Source: Haloarcula marismortui ATCC 43049
Lineage (GTDB): Archaea > Halobacteriota > Halobacteria > Halobacteriales > Haloarculaceae
Length of the DNA stretch: 64,000 nt
Direction: 5' to 3'
Assembly (NCBI RefSeq): GCF_000011085.1
Contig: NC_006396.1
Location: forward strand, 248,001 to 312,000
The notes beneath the pieces are model-generated. The model made no database searches. It was not told where the DNA came from and saw only the letters and a list, made by a program, of their open reading frames with translations. Below are positions 33,751 through 42,399 of this stretch, in pieces. Each line of letters opens with the position of its first letter. Positions within the stretch are counted from its first letter, which is position 1. A program made the position numbers and the translations under genes.

Positions 33751-34587
33751 CTATCGAATCTTGCGCACGTCGCTGATGTCGAAGCCGGCATCGCCCAGTT
33801 CAGTCTCGAACTGCACGATGTCCTCGTCCTCGATCTGTGAGAGGACGCCACGGAACTGCTGGACGACGAGGGTTCGGGCGCGAGTGGAGCCGCCGGATTC
33901 CCACGCGAACTCCATCGTGCCGTGGGAGGCGTCGACGAGTTGCCCGTGTCGCACCGTCGACAGCGTCTCGGGATTGATGTGCAAGAGGAGCAGACAGCCC
34001 CACTGATGGGCCGCCTTCTGAAGCCCCTGAACGAGTGAGCTGATGTCCGACCACTCGATTTCCTCACCCATGGCGCTGACAAGATCCGATAGCGAGTCGA
34101 TGACGACGAGGTTGTTCGCCGCCACCTCGTTCAGCACCATGCCGAGCGTCCCGAGCAGGTCCTCCCGCTCGTGCCGCGCCCGGAGGTCGGTGATCGATGC
34201 GGTTTCGCTGGCGTACCATTCCCGTGGCACCGGACTGATGTGGAAATATCGCTCTGAGAGGTCGTGGAACTCGACCGCCCGGCTCCCCTTATCGACCACA
34301 TCGTCGTCCATCGCCAGCCGCATCTCGCTGACCAGTTGCGATTCGTTTGTCGTAAACGAAATGTAGTGGACCTCGTCCGGGGCGACAGCGTCCGGCGAGC
34401 GGTCGCCGTAGTAGAGGTCGTGCAGCTCCGTGTCTACCTGTTCGAGCCCGTTGATGAGTGCGCTCGTATGCATGAACTCCCGGGAGCCAGCGCCGGCCTC
34501 GCCGGAGAGCAGGACGACGCTCCCCGCGGGCGCTCCACCGTTGATGATGGAATCAAGCTGGCGGATTCCAAACGGGATTCGATCCAT
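33751..34587 (-). CDS. RecA/KaiC-superfamily protein with degenerate Walker A
   Basis: A 278-residue RecA-fold protein of the KaiC/GvpD/HTR-like group: IPFGIRQLDSIINGGAPAGSVVLLSGEAGAGSREFMHTSAL at the N-terminus, then VHYISFTTNESQLVSEMRL, Walker B NNLVVIDSLSDLVSAMG, and WGCLLLLHINPETLS. The P-loop reads GEAGAGSRE where GxxGxGK(S/T) is expected, so the ATP-contacting Lys is missing at residues 35-36. It may bind but not hydrolyse nucleotide. It is first in a minus-strand cluster with the coiled-coil, DPF and TFS genes. Confidence 0.85.
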   Translation of the reverse strand: MDRIPFGIRQLDSIINGGAPAGSVVLLSGEAGAGSREFMHTSALINGLEQVDTELHDLYYGDRSPDAVAPDEVHYISFTTNESQLVSEMRLAMDDDVVDKGSRAVEFHDLSERYFHISPVPREWYASETASITDLRARHEREDLLGTLGMVLNEVAANNLVVIDSLSDLVSAMGEEIEWSDISSLVQGLQKAAHQWGCLLLLHINPETLSTVRHGQLVDASHGTMEFAWESGGSTRARTLVVQQFRGVLSQIEDEDIVQFETELGDAGFDISDVRKIR

Positions 34588-34668
34588 ACGTCCACCTACC
34601 TACGTGGTTGCTTAAACGCTTGGCCTGTCTCGGCGGTCGTGACAGGCGGGCAACAGCAAGCCACGAGG

Positions 34669-35550
34669 TCACCGCCAGACGGCACGGCCGAGCCGGGTTT
34701 CTGAGAGGTCGAAGTCGAAGCGGTCCGTCCAGAGGAGGCCAGCCCCCAGCAGCGCGGCCAGACCGACCGGTACCCAGTTCGCGTAAAACAGGTTGATACC
34801 GCCCCACAGCAGGACGAAGCTCACCAGGTCATCGAGCATGAACGGGCAGTCCCGGAGTCGCCGGCGGAGCCCCGCGCGGTCGAACCCGAAGTCGAACAGG
34901 AGGACGGCGACTGATCCCGACAGGAGCCAGCCGGCGTAGTTCTGCCACGGGACGCCGTAGAACTGCGGCATCTCGTAGATCCAGAAGCCGATGGCCACAG
35001 CACCCGGATCAAGCACGAGGTCAACGAGCATGACCGTCGCCAGCGTCGCCAGCAGCCGGACCGCGGTTGACGCCGCCCTGTTGCCGAGCAACAGCAGGAC
35101 GAGCAGGTAGGCATTCAGGACTAGCGGGAAGAAGAAGACCGGGAGCCCGAACGGTACCTCACCGAGCAACATTGGGCCGAGGTCGACGCCGTAGATGAAC
35201 TCGCCGTAGGGCCAGCCGGTCCGGACACCGACAAGTTCGATGCCGTAGGAGTAGAGCGTCAGCGCGACCAGCGCCAGCCCGGCACGGCGGTCCACGAGCG
35301 GAAAGACGCCGGCCACGAGGGGCAGTCGCATCACGAACGTTCCGAACAGGACGAAGTAGGGGTTGAACGCGAGCGGGTCGGGCAACAGTCCCTCGGCGCT
35401 GGCAAGCAGGGTGACAGCGCCGACGAGCGGGAAAACGACGGCGATGGTAAATCGGTTCTCGGTGACGAACTGGTCGAACTGCGCGGTCGCGTCGGTCTTT
35501 GTCTCCGGGAGCGTCCAGCCCGCCAGCGTTCGGTCTTCGCCACTACCCAT
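34669..35550 (-). CDS. cruF: Bisanhydrobacterioruberin hydratase CruF
   Basis: A 293-residue membrane protein with about seven helices matching haloarchaeal CruF: YSYGIELVGVRTGWPYGEFIYGVDLGPMLLGEVPFGLPVFFFPLVLNAYLL and MLVDLVLDPGAVAIGFWIYEMPQFYGVPWQNYAGW. In Haloarcula japonica CruF performs the last step of bacterioruberin synthesis, hydrating the C5 ends of bisanhydrobacterioruberin. It overlaps lyeJ by 8 nt and is the third gene of crtD-lyeJ-cruF, the order known there. Acidic Asp and Glu in the helices are probably catalytic. Confidence 0.93.
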   Translation of the reverse strand: MGSGEDRTLAGWTLPETKTDATAQFDQFVTENRFTIAVVFPLVGAVTLLASAEGLLPDPLAFNPYFVLFGTFVMRLPLVAGVFPLVDRRAGLALVALTLYSYGIELVGVRTGWPYGEFIYGVDLGPMLLGEVPFGLPVFFFPLVLNAYLLVLLLLGNRAASTAVRLLATLATVMLVDLVLDPGAVAIGFWIYEMPQFYGVPWQNYAGWLLSGSVAVLLFDFGFDRAGLRRRLRDCPFMLDDLVSFVLLWGGINLFYANWVPVGLAALLGAGLLWTDRFDFDLSETRLGRAVWR

Positions 35551-36427
35551 ACAGCATCACCCACAGCGCAATGAGCGTGAACACCATGCCGACGACGGTG
35601 TTGATCGCAGGATACCACCAGTACGCCTCGTCGATGTCGACGCCGATGCCGAGAATCCCGAAGACAAGGCCGGGGTAGACGAGTAGTATCAGGCCGAATA
35701 CCCAGTGCGTGTAGGTGAATACGAACGCGGCCGTGAGCCAGCACATCACGCAGTAGTAGTAGGTGTTTGACTCGCCCAGAAACGTCGCCGTCGTCTGGAT
35801 GCCGGCCTCGCGGTCGGGTTCGATATCGGGAATCGCCGAGAAGGTGTGCATCCCCATCGCCCAGAGCCACGCGCCGGCGACCGCTGTCGCTGGCGGGGCC
35901 ACCCCTTCGATAGCGGCGTAGCCGATGACACCGGGCAGGATGTACAGGCCGTTCGAGATGGAATCAAGGAACGGCGTCGTCTTGAACCGGAGCGGCGGGG
36001 CCGAGTACTCGACAGAGAGCCCAATCCAGGCGAGCAGGGCCACGACCCCGAGCGTCGGCAGCCCGAGAACGAACAGTAACGCGAGCGCGCCGCTGGCGAC
36101 GACGATGGCTGTGATAGCGCTGTCCCCCCGGTAGCTGACCTCCCGGCCCTCGTCTTTCTTGGGATTGTGCTCGTCGATGTCGGCGTCGAAAATGTCGTTG
36201 ACGCCGTAGAGGAACACGTTCCCAGGGATGGTGAAGTACAGAAACAGCGCGATAGCCAGCGGCGAGAACAACTCTCCCGGGCCGTCGGCCGCGTAGCTGA
36301 CGCCGACGATGACCGGGCCGCCGAGGTACAGCCAGAACCGCGGCCGGGAGAGCCGCAACAGGTAGCCCACAAGCGTCTCCTCCGGCGGAATGACGGCGGT
36401 AATGCGGTCGGTCGGGAGTTCGGGCAT
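35543..36427 (-). CDS. lyeJ: Lycopene elongase/1,2-hydratase LyeJ (UbiA family)
   Basis: A 294-residue UbiA-type prenyltransferase. The first Asp-rich motif is NDIFDADIDEHNPKKDEG and the second DIEPDREAGIQTTATFLG, binding Mg2+-diphosphate. LyeJ adds C5 isoprenyl units to lycopene and hydrates the ends, giving C50 dihydrobisanhydrobacterioruberin precursors. Its position between crtD and cruF, with 3-nt and overlapping junctions, fixes the assignment. About nine membrane helices are visible. Bacterioruberin helps haloarchaea resist light and oxidative damage. Confidence 0.93.
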   Translation of the reverse strand: MPELPTDRITAVIPPEETLVGYLLRLSRPRFWLYLGGPVIVGVSYAADGPGELFSPLAIALFLYFTIPGNVFLYGVNDIFDADIDEHNPKKDEGREVSYRGDSAITAIVVASGALALLFVLGLPTLGVVALLAWIGLSVEYSAPPLRFKTTPFLDSISNGLYILPGVIGYAAIEGVAPPATAVAGAWLWAMGMHTFSAIPDIEPDREAGIQTTATFLGESNTYYYCVMCWLTAAFVFTYTHWVFGLILLVYPGLVFGILGIGVDIDEAYWWYPAINTVVGMVFTLIALWVMLYG

Positions 36428-36430
36428 TAC

Positions 36431-37918
36431 TCAGGCGATATCCTCGATGAGCGCCTCCGCGGTGTGTTCGCCGCTGATGAGACACATCGGCACGCCGATG
36501 CCGGGCGTCGTGAACGACCCCGTGAAGTAGAGGCCGTCGACGGCCGACGAGCGGTTGTTGGGTCGCAGCAGGGCGGTCTGGCGGAGTGTGTGTGCCAGCC
36601 CGAGAGCTGTGCCCTCCGTGGCGTTGTACCGCTCGCCGAAGTCGGAGACGGCGAACTGCTTCTCGTAGACGATGCGGTCGCGCAGGTCGACGCCGGTGTT
36701 GTCAGCGATGTCGGCAAGCACCTTCTCGCGGTACTCCTCGCGGATCTCGTCGCCGTCGTGCAGCCCCGGCGCGATGGGGACTAAGACGAACAGGTTCGAG
36801 TGGCCGTCGGGGGCGACGGTGTCGTCGGTTTTCGAGGGCACACAGAGGTAGTACGCCGGGTCATCGGGCCACGCGGGCTCGTCGAAGATGTCGTCGAAGT
36901 GGGGGTCCCAGTCCGTCGGCAGGACGAGCGTGTGGTGCTTCAGGGGCTCCACGTCGCCCTCGACGCCCATGTACATGAGGAAGGCGGACGGCGCGTACGT
37001 CTTGTCGTCCCAGTAGTCGTCGTCGTACTGGCGCTCGTGGTCGGGCAGGAGTTCCCGTTCGGCGTGGCCGTAGTCGGCGTTGACAACCACTTCGTCGGGG
37101 TGGGTCGTGTCGCCGTGGACTGTCTCCACGAGGAATCCATCCTTCCGCCGGGAAATCTCGTTGACTTCGGCGTCGGTCTCGTAGGTGACGCCGAGTTCCT
37201 CGCCGAGTTCGACAAGGCCGTCGACGACCGCGCCGACGCCGCCGTCGGGGTAGTACACGCCGAGGTTGAAATCGACGTGGCTCATCATGTTGTACAGCGC
37301 TGGCGTCGTCCGCGGAGAGCCACCGAGGAAGACCAGCGTGTACTGCATGATCTGCTGGAGCTTCGGGTGCTCGAAGTAGTCCTCGACGTGGCTCTGCATC
37401 GTGCCGATGAGCTGGAGGCCGACCGGCGCGGCAGTCATCACGTCGAGGTCGACCCAGTCGCGCAGCTCCGAGCGGTCCTCATAGACGAACTTGTTCATCG
37501 CCGTCTCGTAGTGGCGTTCGCTCGTCGCGAGGTAGTCCCGGAAGGCCTCGCCCGCACCGGGTTCGTACTCCTCGAATTTCTGGGCCATCTGGTCGTTGTC
37601 GCCGGTCACGTCGATCTGGTCGCCGTCCTTGAAGAAGACCCGGTAGTGCGGGTCGAGCCGCTGGAGGTCGTAGTAATCGCGTGGCTCCTTGCCGAAGTAC
37701 GCAAAGAAGCGCTCGAACACGTCGGGCATCAGATACCACGACGGACCCATATCGAACCGGAACCCATCCACCTCCAGCCGGGAGGCGCGACCCCCGAGTT
37801 GCTCGTTTTTCTCCAGTAGCGAAACGTTCGCATCTGCGTCCGCCAGATAGCACGCAGCGGAGAGCCCACCGATGCCGCCACCGACGACAGTCACGTCTTC
37901 ACCGGACAAGTCACTCAT
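36431..37918 (-). CDS. crtD: Carotenoid 3,4-desaturase CrtD
   Basis: A 495-residue phytoene-desaturase-type FAD enzyme. It starts with VTVVGGGIGGLSAACYLADADANVSLLEKNEQLGGRASRLEVDGFRFDMGPSWY, the dinucleotide fold plus the amine-oxidase GGR motif. It ends with DGLYFTGSFTTPGIGVPMCLISGEHTAEALI, the C-terminal FAD motif. In Haloarcula japonica the homologous CrtD introduces 3,4 double bonds during C50 synthesis. It is first in the crtD-lyeJ-cruF operon, so its promoter in 37919-37980 likely drives all three. Confidence 0.93.
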   Translation of the reverse strand: MSDLSGEDVTVVGGGIGGLSAACYLADADANVSLLEKNEQLGGRASRLEVDGFRFDMGPSWYLMPDVFERFFAYFGKEPRDYYDLQRLDPHYRVFFKDGDQIDVTGDNDQMAQKFEEYEPGAGEAFRDYLATSERHYETAMNKFVYEDRSELRDWVDLDVMTAAPVGLQLIGTMQSHVEDYFEHPKLQQIMQYTLVFLGGSPRTTPALYNMMSHVDFNLGVYYPDGGVGAVVDGLVELGEELGVTYETDAEVNEISRRKDGFLVETVHGDTTHPDEVVVNADYGHAERELLPDHERQYDDDYWDDKTYAPSAFLMYMGVEGDVEPLKHHTLVLPTDWDPHFDDIFDEPAWPDDPAYYLCVPSKTDDTVAPDGHSNLFVLVPIAPGLHDGDEIREEYREKVLADIADNTGVDLRDRIVYEKQFAVSDFGERYNATEGTALGLAHTLRQTALLRPNNRSSAVDGLYFTGSFTTPGIGVPMCLISGEHTAEALIEDIA

Positions 37919-38052
37919 TACTAGTATTGAGGGGCTGGAGCGTCAATAAATGAGCGGCCAAACTACATCGGTATGGTATTCGTGGTCATATATCGGGCCA
38001 CCGAGCGACTCAGTGGGAGACGTATATGGGGATGGGGGCCAGACTGACACGT

Positions 38053-39228
38053 ATGGAACCTGACCTCACAGCACTGGACGCATATCTCGATGACGCCGGC
38101 GTCGACGGTTACCTCCTCGATGCGGATTCTGAGGTGTCAGACCAGTATTATCTCTCCGGCTTCGACGCGCCGGACCCGTTCATCACGCTGTACGACGGTG
38201 ACACACATCTGCTCTTCCCGCGGAGTCTGGAGTTCGGCCGAGCCAAGCGCGAGTCGCGGGCCGAGACCGTCGAACGCTACGTCGATTTCGACCACCAGAG
38301 CAAAGTCGAGGAGTACGGCCCTGACGAGGCCGTTTCACACGTTCTCGCAGATTTCCTCGCGGCCTATGACGTAGATAGCGTGGCCGTCCCGCCGCGGTTC
38401 CCGCTCCGGACCGCAGACAGCCTGCGCGAACGTGGTGTCGACGTGTCGGCAGACACCGACGGCATCGTCACGGAGATCCGAGCAACCAAGACCGAGACAG
38501 AAGTCGACTACGTCCGGACGGCACAGCGGGCCAACGAGGCGGCAATGGAGGCTGCTGAATCGCTGCTCGAAGCGTCGGACATTGCCGAAGACGAGACGCT
38601 CGAAGTTGACGGTGAGACGCTGACGAGCGAGCGGGTGAAAGAGGAGATCGAGGTGACGCTGCTCCGGCACGGCTGCTCGCTGGACGAGACTATCGTCGCC
38701 TGCGGGGCGGACGCTGCGGACCCTCACGACTCTGGGAGCGGGCCGCTCGTCGCCCACGAGCCGGTTATCATCGATATCTTCCCGAAGGACAAGGCGACGA
38801 AGTACCACGCCGACATGACGCGGACATTTGTGAAAGGCGAGCCCAGCGAGACGGTGCGCGAGTGGTACGACCTGACCGAACGCGCGATGGAGGCCGCGTT
38901 CGACGCGCTGGAACCCGGTGCGACCGGCGCGGACGTACACGACGCGGTCTGTGACGTGTACGAGGACGCCGGCGAACCGACGCTGCGTGACGACGACCGA
39001 ACGGAGACGGGATTCATCCACAGCACAGGCCACGGCGTCGGGCTGGACGTCCACGAGCTTCCACGGCTGGCGCCGAACGGCGGCGAACTCGAACCGGGGC
39101 ACATCGTCACTATCGAGCCCGGCCTCTACGACTCTGCTGTCGGCGGGGTCCGAATCGAGGACATCGCCGTCGTCACTGCCGACGGCTACGAAAACTTGAC
39201 CGAGTACGAGATCCAGTTTGTGGTCTGA
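38053..39228 (+). CDS. M24-family Xaa-Pro dipeptidase/aminopeptidase
   Basis: A 391-residue pita-bread metallopeptidase from MEPDLTALDAYLDDAGVDG. The N-terminal creatinase-like domain is followed by the catalytic domain with PVIIDIFPKDKATKYHADMTRTFVKGEP (two Asp ligands), FIHSTGHGVGLDVHELPRL (His ligand), HIVTIEPGLYD and VRIEDIAVV (two Glu ligands). All five metal ligands are present, so Mn or Co-dependent cleavage of Xaa-Pro peptides is expected. The start downstream of the first Met is favoured because the extension is out of keeping. It is cytosolic and monocistronic. Confidence 0.93.
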   Translation: MEPDLTALDAYLDDAGVDGYLLDADSEVSDQYYLSGFDAPDPFITLYDGDTHLLFPRSLEFGRAKRESRAETVERYVDFDHQSKVEEYGPDEAVSHVLADFLAAYDVDSVAVPPRFPLRTADSLRERGVDVSADTDGIVTEIRATKTETEVDYVRTAQRANEAAMEAAESLLEASDIAEDETLEVDGETLTSERVKEEIEVTLLRHGCSLDETIVACGADAADPHDSGSGPLVAHEPVIIDIFPKDKATKYHADMTRTFVKGEPSETVREWYDLTERAMEAAFDALEPGATGADVHDAVCDVYEDAGEPTLRDDDRTETGFIHSTGHGVGLDVHELPRLAPNGGELEPGHIVTIEPGLYDSAVGGVRIEDIAVVTADGYENLTEYEIQFVV

Positions 39229-39471
39229 GGTAATTGAATCGGCCCGAAAGCTATAGTTGCAGTTTCATTCTGGCCGCCGTTACTCTATGATACTCCTTTT
39301 CAACCGGCTTGTTACCACACAACAATATTTCTGCGCCACCATCATGAACATTTATTATGGATGGGTCAAAAGGTGGTGGTACCCAATGCTTGTATCAGAT
39401 GTACGCCCTGCACGCGACACCCACACTGCACTGCCTACAAACCACAGACGCCGGCCGACACGACCCCTAGG

Positions 39472-39642
39472 ATGACAACACGAATCACGACCCCCCGAAA
39501 CGAGGACTCGTACCCGACAACCACACTGCCCTTTGACAACGCGGACGACCAGTCTCGGTCCCGCCGCGCGCCGAAGATGTTCTCGCCGACCAATCACGCC
39601 ACGATGGGCCAGTTCGACACTGAGGCCACGGACCCGCGCTAA
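39472..39642 (+). CDS. Small orphan protein, 56 aa
   Basis: A 56-residue polar protein (MTTRITTPRNEDSYPTTTL ... MFSPTNHATMGQFDTEATDPR) with no hydrophobic segment and no motif. It is preceded in the other frame by a 28-codon ORF starting at 39387 that ends with TGA overlapping this ATG (GGATGA), and a box (TTTATTA, about 39352) lies 30 nt before 39387. This arrangement suggests a two-cistron leaderless unit, but both peptides are too short for certainty. The upstream peptide is Arg/Thr-rich and may be spurious. Confidence 0.4.
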   Translation: MTTRITTPRNEDSYPTTTLPFDNADDQSRSRRAPKMFSPTNHATMGQFDTEATDPR

Positions 39643-39686
39643 ACTGGGACACAACGCATATCCCGCAGGCAAACCTCCGTGTCGAT

Positions 39687-39896
39687 ATGGCTGATTACAC
39701 CACAGTATCGATTCCGAAGGACCTCGCGGAGCGCGTCGAAGAGACCATCGAAGGGACGAGTTTCTCCAGTACGTCCGACCTCGTCCGGTTCCTGCTCCGG
39801 AGTATCGTCGTTGAACACCAGCGGGAAGGGGAACTGACCGAAGCGCAGTTTCAGGATATCACTGACCAGCTGCGAGACCTGGGCTACTTGGAGTAG
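39687..39896 (+). CDS. CopG/ribbon-helix-helix protein, 69 aa
   Basis: A 69-residue RHH protein: the strand YTTVSIPKDLAERVEETIEGT, the helices FSSTSDLVRFLLRSIVVEHQREGELTEAQFQDITDQLRDLGYL. The TTVSIP strand and STSDLVRFLLRS helix are the DNA-contacting and dimer elements of CopG/MetJ-like repressors. It is probably a small transcription regulator or antitoxin-type protein, but no toxin gene is adjacent (the next gene, 39905-40330, is convergent and different in kind). Confidence 0.8.
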   Translation: MADYTTVSIPKDLAERVEETIEGTSFSSTSDLVRFLLRSIVVEHQREGELTEAQFQDITDQLRDLGYLE

Positions 39897-39904
39897 CTGG
39901 GTCG

Positions 39905-40330
39905 CTACTGCGGATACTTCTCGGGCGGCTCGATGTCGAGAATCGTGACATCCTGCGCTTGCCCGGCTCTGTCAAAGGCTCCGAAGGTGTCGATATCCCA
40001 CGGCGGGATGCCGACGAAAATCACTTCATGCAGGTCGTCGGTCTTGCTAACACCCATGTACCCCTCGGGATGGGAGACGAACCGGCCCTGCGTCTGGCCG
40101 GCTGGCGTCCCCAGGTCGACGCCGAACACTGCCTTCACTGAGGCCCCGGCTGAGGGGAGATAAAAGTCAGTGAACACCGGCGTCTCGTCCGGCAAGTCTG
40201 TGTCAGGAAGCTCTCCAGCAGGCGTGACGGCCAGCGAAATCGTCACGTCGTCAGGTTCGGCCTCGCTGGCGAGCCGTAACAGCGTCTCGACGAGTCCGCG
40301 TGTGACGTAGACCACGCCATACTTTCGCAC
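39905..40330 (-). CDS. Uncharacterised protein, 141 aa
   Basis: A 141-residue soluble protein without membrane segments: YGVVYVTRGLVETLLRLASEAEPDDVTISLAVTPAGEL, FTDFYLPSAGASVKAVFGVDLGTPAGQTQGRFVSHPEGYMGVSKTDDLHEVIFVGIPPWDIDTFGAFDRAGQAQDVTILDIEPP. The layout (VTRGLVETLLRLA helix then a mostly beta domain with FVSHPEGYMG) suggests a single domain of unknown fold, distantly reminiscent of Mov34/JAB-type folds, but the HxH-D metalloprotease motif is absent. I assign no function. Confidence 0.58.
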   Translation of the reverse strand: MRKYGVVYVTRGLVETLLRLASEAEPDDVTISLAVTPAGELPDTDLPDETPVFTDFYLPSAGASVKAVFGVDLGTPAGQTQGRFVSHPEGYMGVSKTDDLHEVIFVGIPPWDIDTFGAFDRAGQAQDVTILDIEPPEKYPQ

Positions 40331-40362
40331 GGCCCGGGTAAAACGGCGTCGTTTGACCCGAT

Positions 40363-41037
40363 TTAGCCGAGCACGAGCGACTTGAGGTTCTTCGCGTACA
40401 GCCCCGGCGTTCGGCCGCGGGACCCGCGAAGCGCGTAGTCGATGGCCTCGGCGGCGTCTTCCATCACACCGTCTCCGTGCCCGACCAGCACTCGTTCGGG
40501 GTCAAGCCGCGTGAGCTTCTTCGGCGGGAACAGGCGCAACATCGGGTGGACACCGAGTCGTTCGTCGCCGGCGAGGAAGTAGTCCGCCGCCCCGACCGCT
40601 TCTGGGACGACGAGCGTGTCGTCTTCGTCGCCATACAGCGCGGCTTCTTGCCAGAACGAGTTCTTGATGATCTTGTGGACGCCGTAGTCCGTGCCCGGCA
40701 GTTGTTGGTGCATGCGTTCAACCGGTGCGTCGATATCTTCTTCGACACCTGACATCCAGTCGGGGATATACACCGGCACGTCGTGTCGATTCGCAACGGC
40801 GGCGCTGTCGCGTTTGTGTCGGTCTAACAGAATGACGACGCCAGCCACCTCGCCGAACTCCGCGAACAGGTCGTCGATACCGTCGACGTCTATCGGGTCG
40901 GCGACGAACACGCCGGCATCCGTTTTGAGAACGTGACTCGCCCGGACCATCATCTCGTCGGGGTACGGAATGTAGCTCACGCCGCGCTCCCAGCGGTTCG
41001 TCTCCAGCCACTCCGTCGCCTCGCTCTGACCTTTCAT
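40363..41037 (-). CDS. Metallo-beta-lactamase-like protein with altered metal motif
   Basis: A 224-residue protein from MKGQSEATEWLETNRWERG (an earlier Met gives two more residues). The pattern is that of an MBL fold: GVFVADPIDVDGIDDLFAEFGEVAGVVILLDRHKRDSAAVANRHDVPVYIPDWM, and later VLVGHGDGVMEDAAEAIDYALRGSRGRTP. At the place of HxHxDH it reads DRHKRDS, retaining one His and the Asp. The late GHGDGV resembles the terminal His region. Catalysis is doubtful; it could be a sensor or regulator. Divergent from the VOC gene. Confidence 0.6.
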   Translation of the reverse strand: MKGQSEATEWLETNRWERGVSYIPYPDEMMVRASHVLKTDAGVFVADPIDVDGIDDLFAEFGEVAGVVILLDRHKRDSAAVANRHDVPVYIPDWMSGVEEDIDAPVERMHQQLPGTDYGVHKIIKNSFWQEAALYGDEDDTLVVPEAVGAADYFLAGDERLGVHPMLRLFPPKKLTRLDPERVLVGHGDGVMEDAAEAIDYALRGSRGRTPGLYAKNLKSLVLG

Positions 41038-41164
41038 TGGCATACGCCTCTGTACGAGCCTGACGCGAATAAATGGTCGCGAACGGGAAACACGCGTGCT
41101 GTCGTTGTTTCGCCTGTGAAACGGCGTCCACAGCGGCTTTGTCAGTGGCGGTCGAAGCGCCGAT

Positions 41165-41851
41165 ATGCTCTCATCGCCCGCCTGGATCACGCTAGAGGTG
41201 AAGTACCCAGACCGTGCGACGGCGTTCTACGAGGCCTTTCTGGAACTTGATGTCGTTTCAGAGAGCCCAGACGAGGCCGTACTCGCAGCCGGCGACACCG
41301 AACTCAGACTCCGCTCTCCGGGGGCGGTGCCGCGCGGCGGGCTCCACACCCACTACGCGCTCACGATTCCCGAGCGGGAGTACGATGACTGGTACGACCG
41401 GCTGGACGAGCGTTTCGACTTGGTCGAACACACCTTCGGGGACGCGCGGTCACTGTACTTCTATGACCCGCAGGGTAACTGTGTGGAACTCGGTGAGCGG
41501 GCGGTCGACGGCGCTGGCGTCACCGGCCTGTTCGAACTCGTCCTCGAAGTCGAGGAGTTGTCTTCGGCGGTGGAGTTCTACACCACGCTAGGGTTCGAAC
41601 TGGTCGACGACGGCCGCGACGAAGGCCGGGTCAGGCTGTCGACCGGCGACCTCGACCTAGAGTTGTGGTCACCACGGCTCGGCATCGCCGACGCCCGCGG
41701 CGGCGTCCACGTGGACTTCGGCGTCGTTGCCGAAGACCCGAAATCGACGGCAAGGGAAGTCGCTGACGACGCGCTTGCGGTCACATCGGTCGACGAGGGC
41801 GTCCAAATCAGGGACCGGGACGGCCACTACCTGACGCTGGTATCAGCGTAG
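41165..41851 (+). CDS. Two-domain VOC-fold (glyoxalase/extradiol dioxygenase-like) protein
   Basis: A 228-residue tandem vicinal-oxygen-chelate protein. Domain 1 (about 5-110): WITLEVKYPDRATAFYEAFLELDVV ... LHTHYALTIPEREYDDWYD ... SLYFYDPQGNCVELGER. Domain 2 (about 118-225): FELVLEVEELSSAVEFYTTLGFELVDDGRDEGRVRL ... GVHVDFGVVAEDP ... VQIRDRDGHYLTLV. The arrangement resembles CatE/catechol-2,3-dioxygenase-like proteins. Ligand His and Glu remain in domain 1 (HTHYAL and NCVEL), domain 2 seems degenerate. Substrate is unknown. Confidence 0.82.
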   Translation: MLSSPAWITLEVKYPDRATAFYEAFLELDVVSESPDEAVLAAGDTELRLRSPGAVPRGGLHTHYALTIPEREYDDWYDRLDERFDLVEHTFGDARSLYFYDPQGNCVELGERAVDGAGVTGLFELVLEVEELSSAVEFYTTLGFELVDDGRDEGRVRLSTGDLDLELWSPRLGIADARGGVHVDFGVVAEDPKSTAREVADDALAVTSVDEGVQIRDRDGHYLTLVSA

Positions 41852-41999
41852 GCGGCCGCTGGTGTCGGCGTGGCCGCCCAGTGATATTCGGGGATGCACT
41901 CGCTGGATGCGAATATAATGACCTCCCCCTGTACTAGTAGCCGTATAGGCCCCTCATAGGTAGGTTCTTTTCGTATCGAGAGCCACGTTCGAGTCGAGG

Positions 42000-42278
42000 A
42001 TGTCCCTGACTGACTCCCGGACTGAACACGATGTCCCCGCGAAGGCGACGCTGTTCTGTCCGGACTGTGGGCACCAGAGCAGGTACGACGGTGACTGGGC
42101 TGTGGTCGAACGGTGTGGTAGTACGCACTACCGCTGCCCGGATTGCCACACCCAGATCACGACCCGACCGCGCCACACTGACAGTGGGTCCCCTCGTTTC
42201 TTTGACACCTACTGGCAAGCGTGGAACCACGGTATTCGCGTGTGGCACGGCCTGTTGCAGCGACTGCTCTCGCCGTGA
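42000..42278 (+). CDS. Tiny zinc-ribbon protein, paralogue of 7808-8002
   Basis: A 92-residue protein. The zinc ribbon is LFCPDCGHQSRYDGDWAVVERCGSTHYRCPDCHTQITTRP, very like the 64-residue paralogue at 7808 (LFCPDCGH, GDW, CPDC). It has an added C-terminal amphipathic helix (FFDTYWQAWNHGIRVWHGLLQRLLSP) rich in Trp that could contact membrane or protein. A possible promoter lies near 41930-41960. Function unknown. Confidence 0.7.
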   Translation: MSLTDSRTEHDVPAKATLFCPDCGHQSRYDGDWAVVERCGSTHYRCPDCHTQITTRPRHTDSGSPRFFDTYWQAWNHGIRVWHGLLQRLLSP

Positions 42279-42399
42279 GCGGTCGTGCTAGCTGTTCTGT
42301 CGTCGGCCGAAATCGCTACGCCCGTGGTTTCGATAGACATCACAGAGAAATGTATCGCCCACGACAGCACCGCTCGGTGGATGCAGCCTGTTGTGTCGC

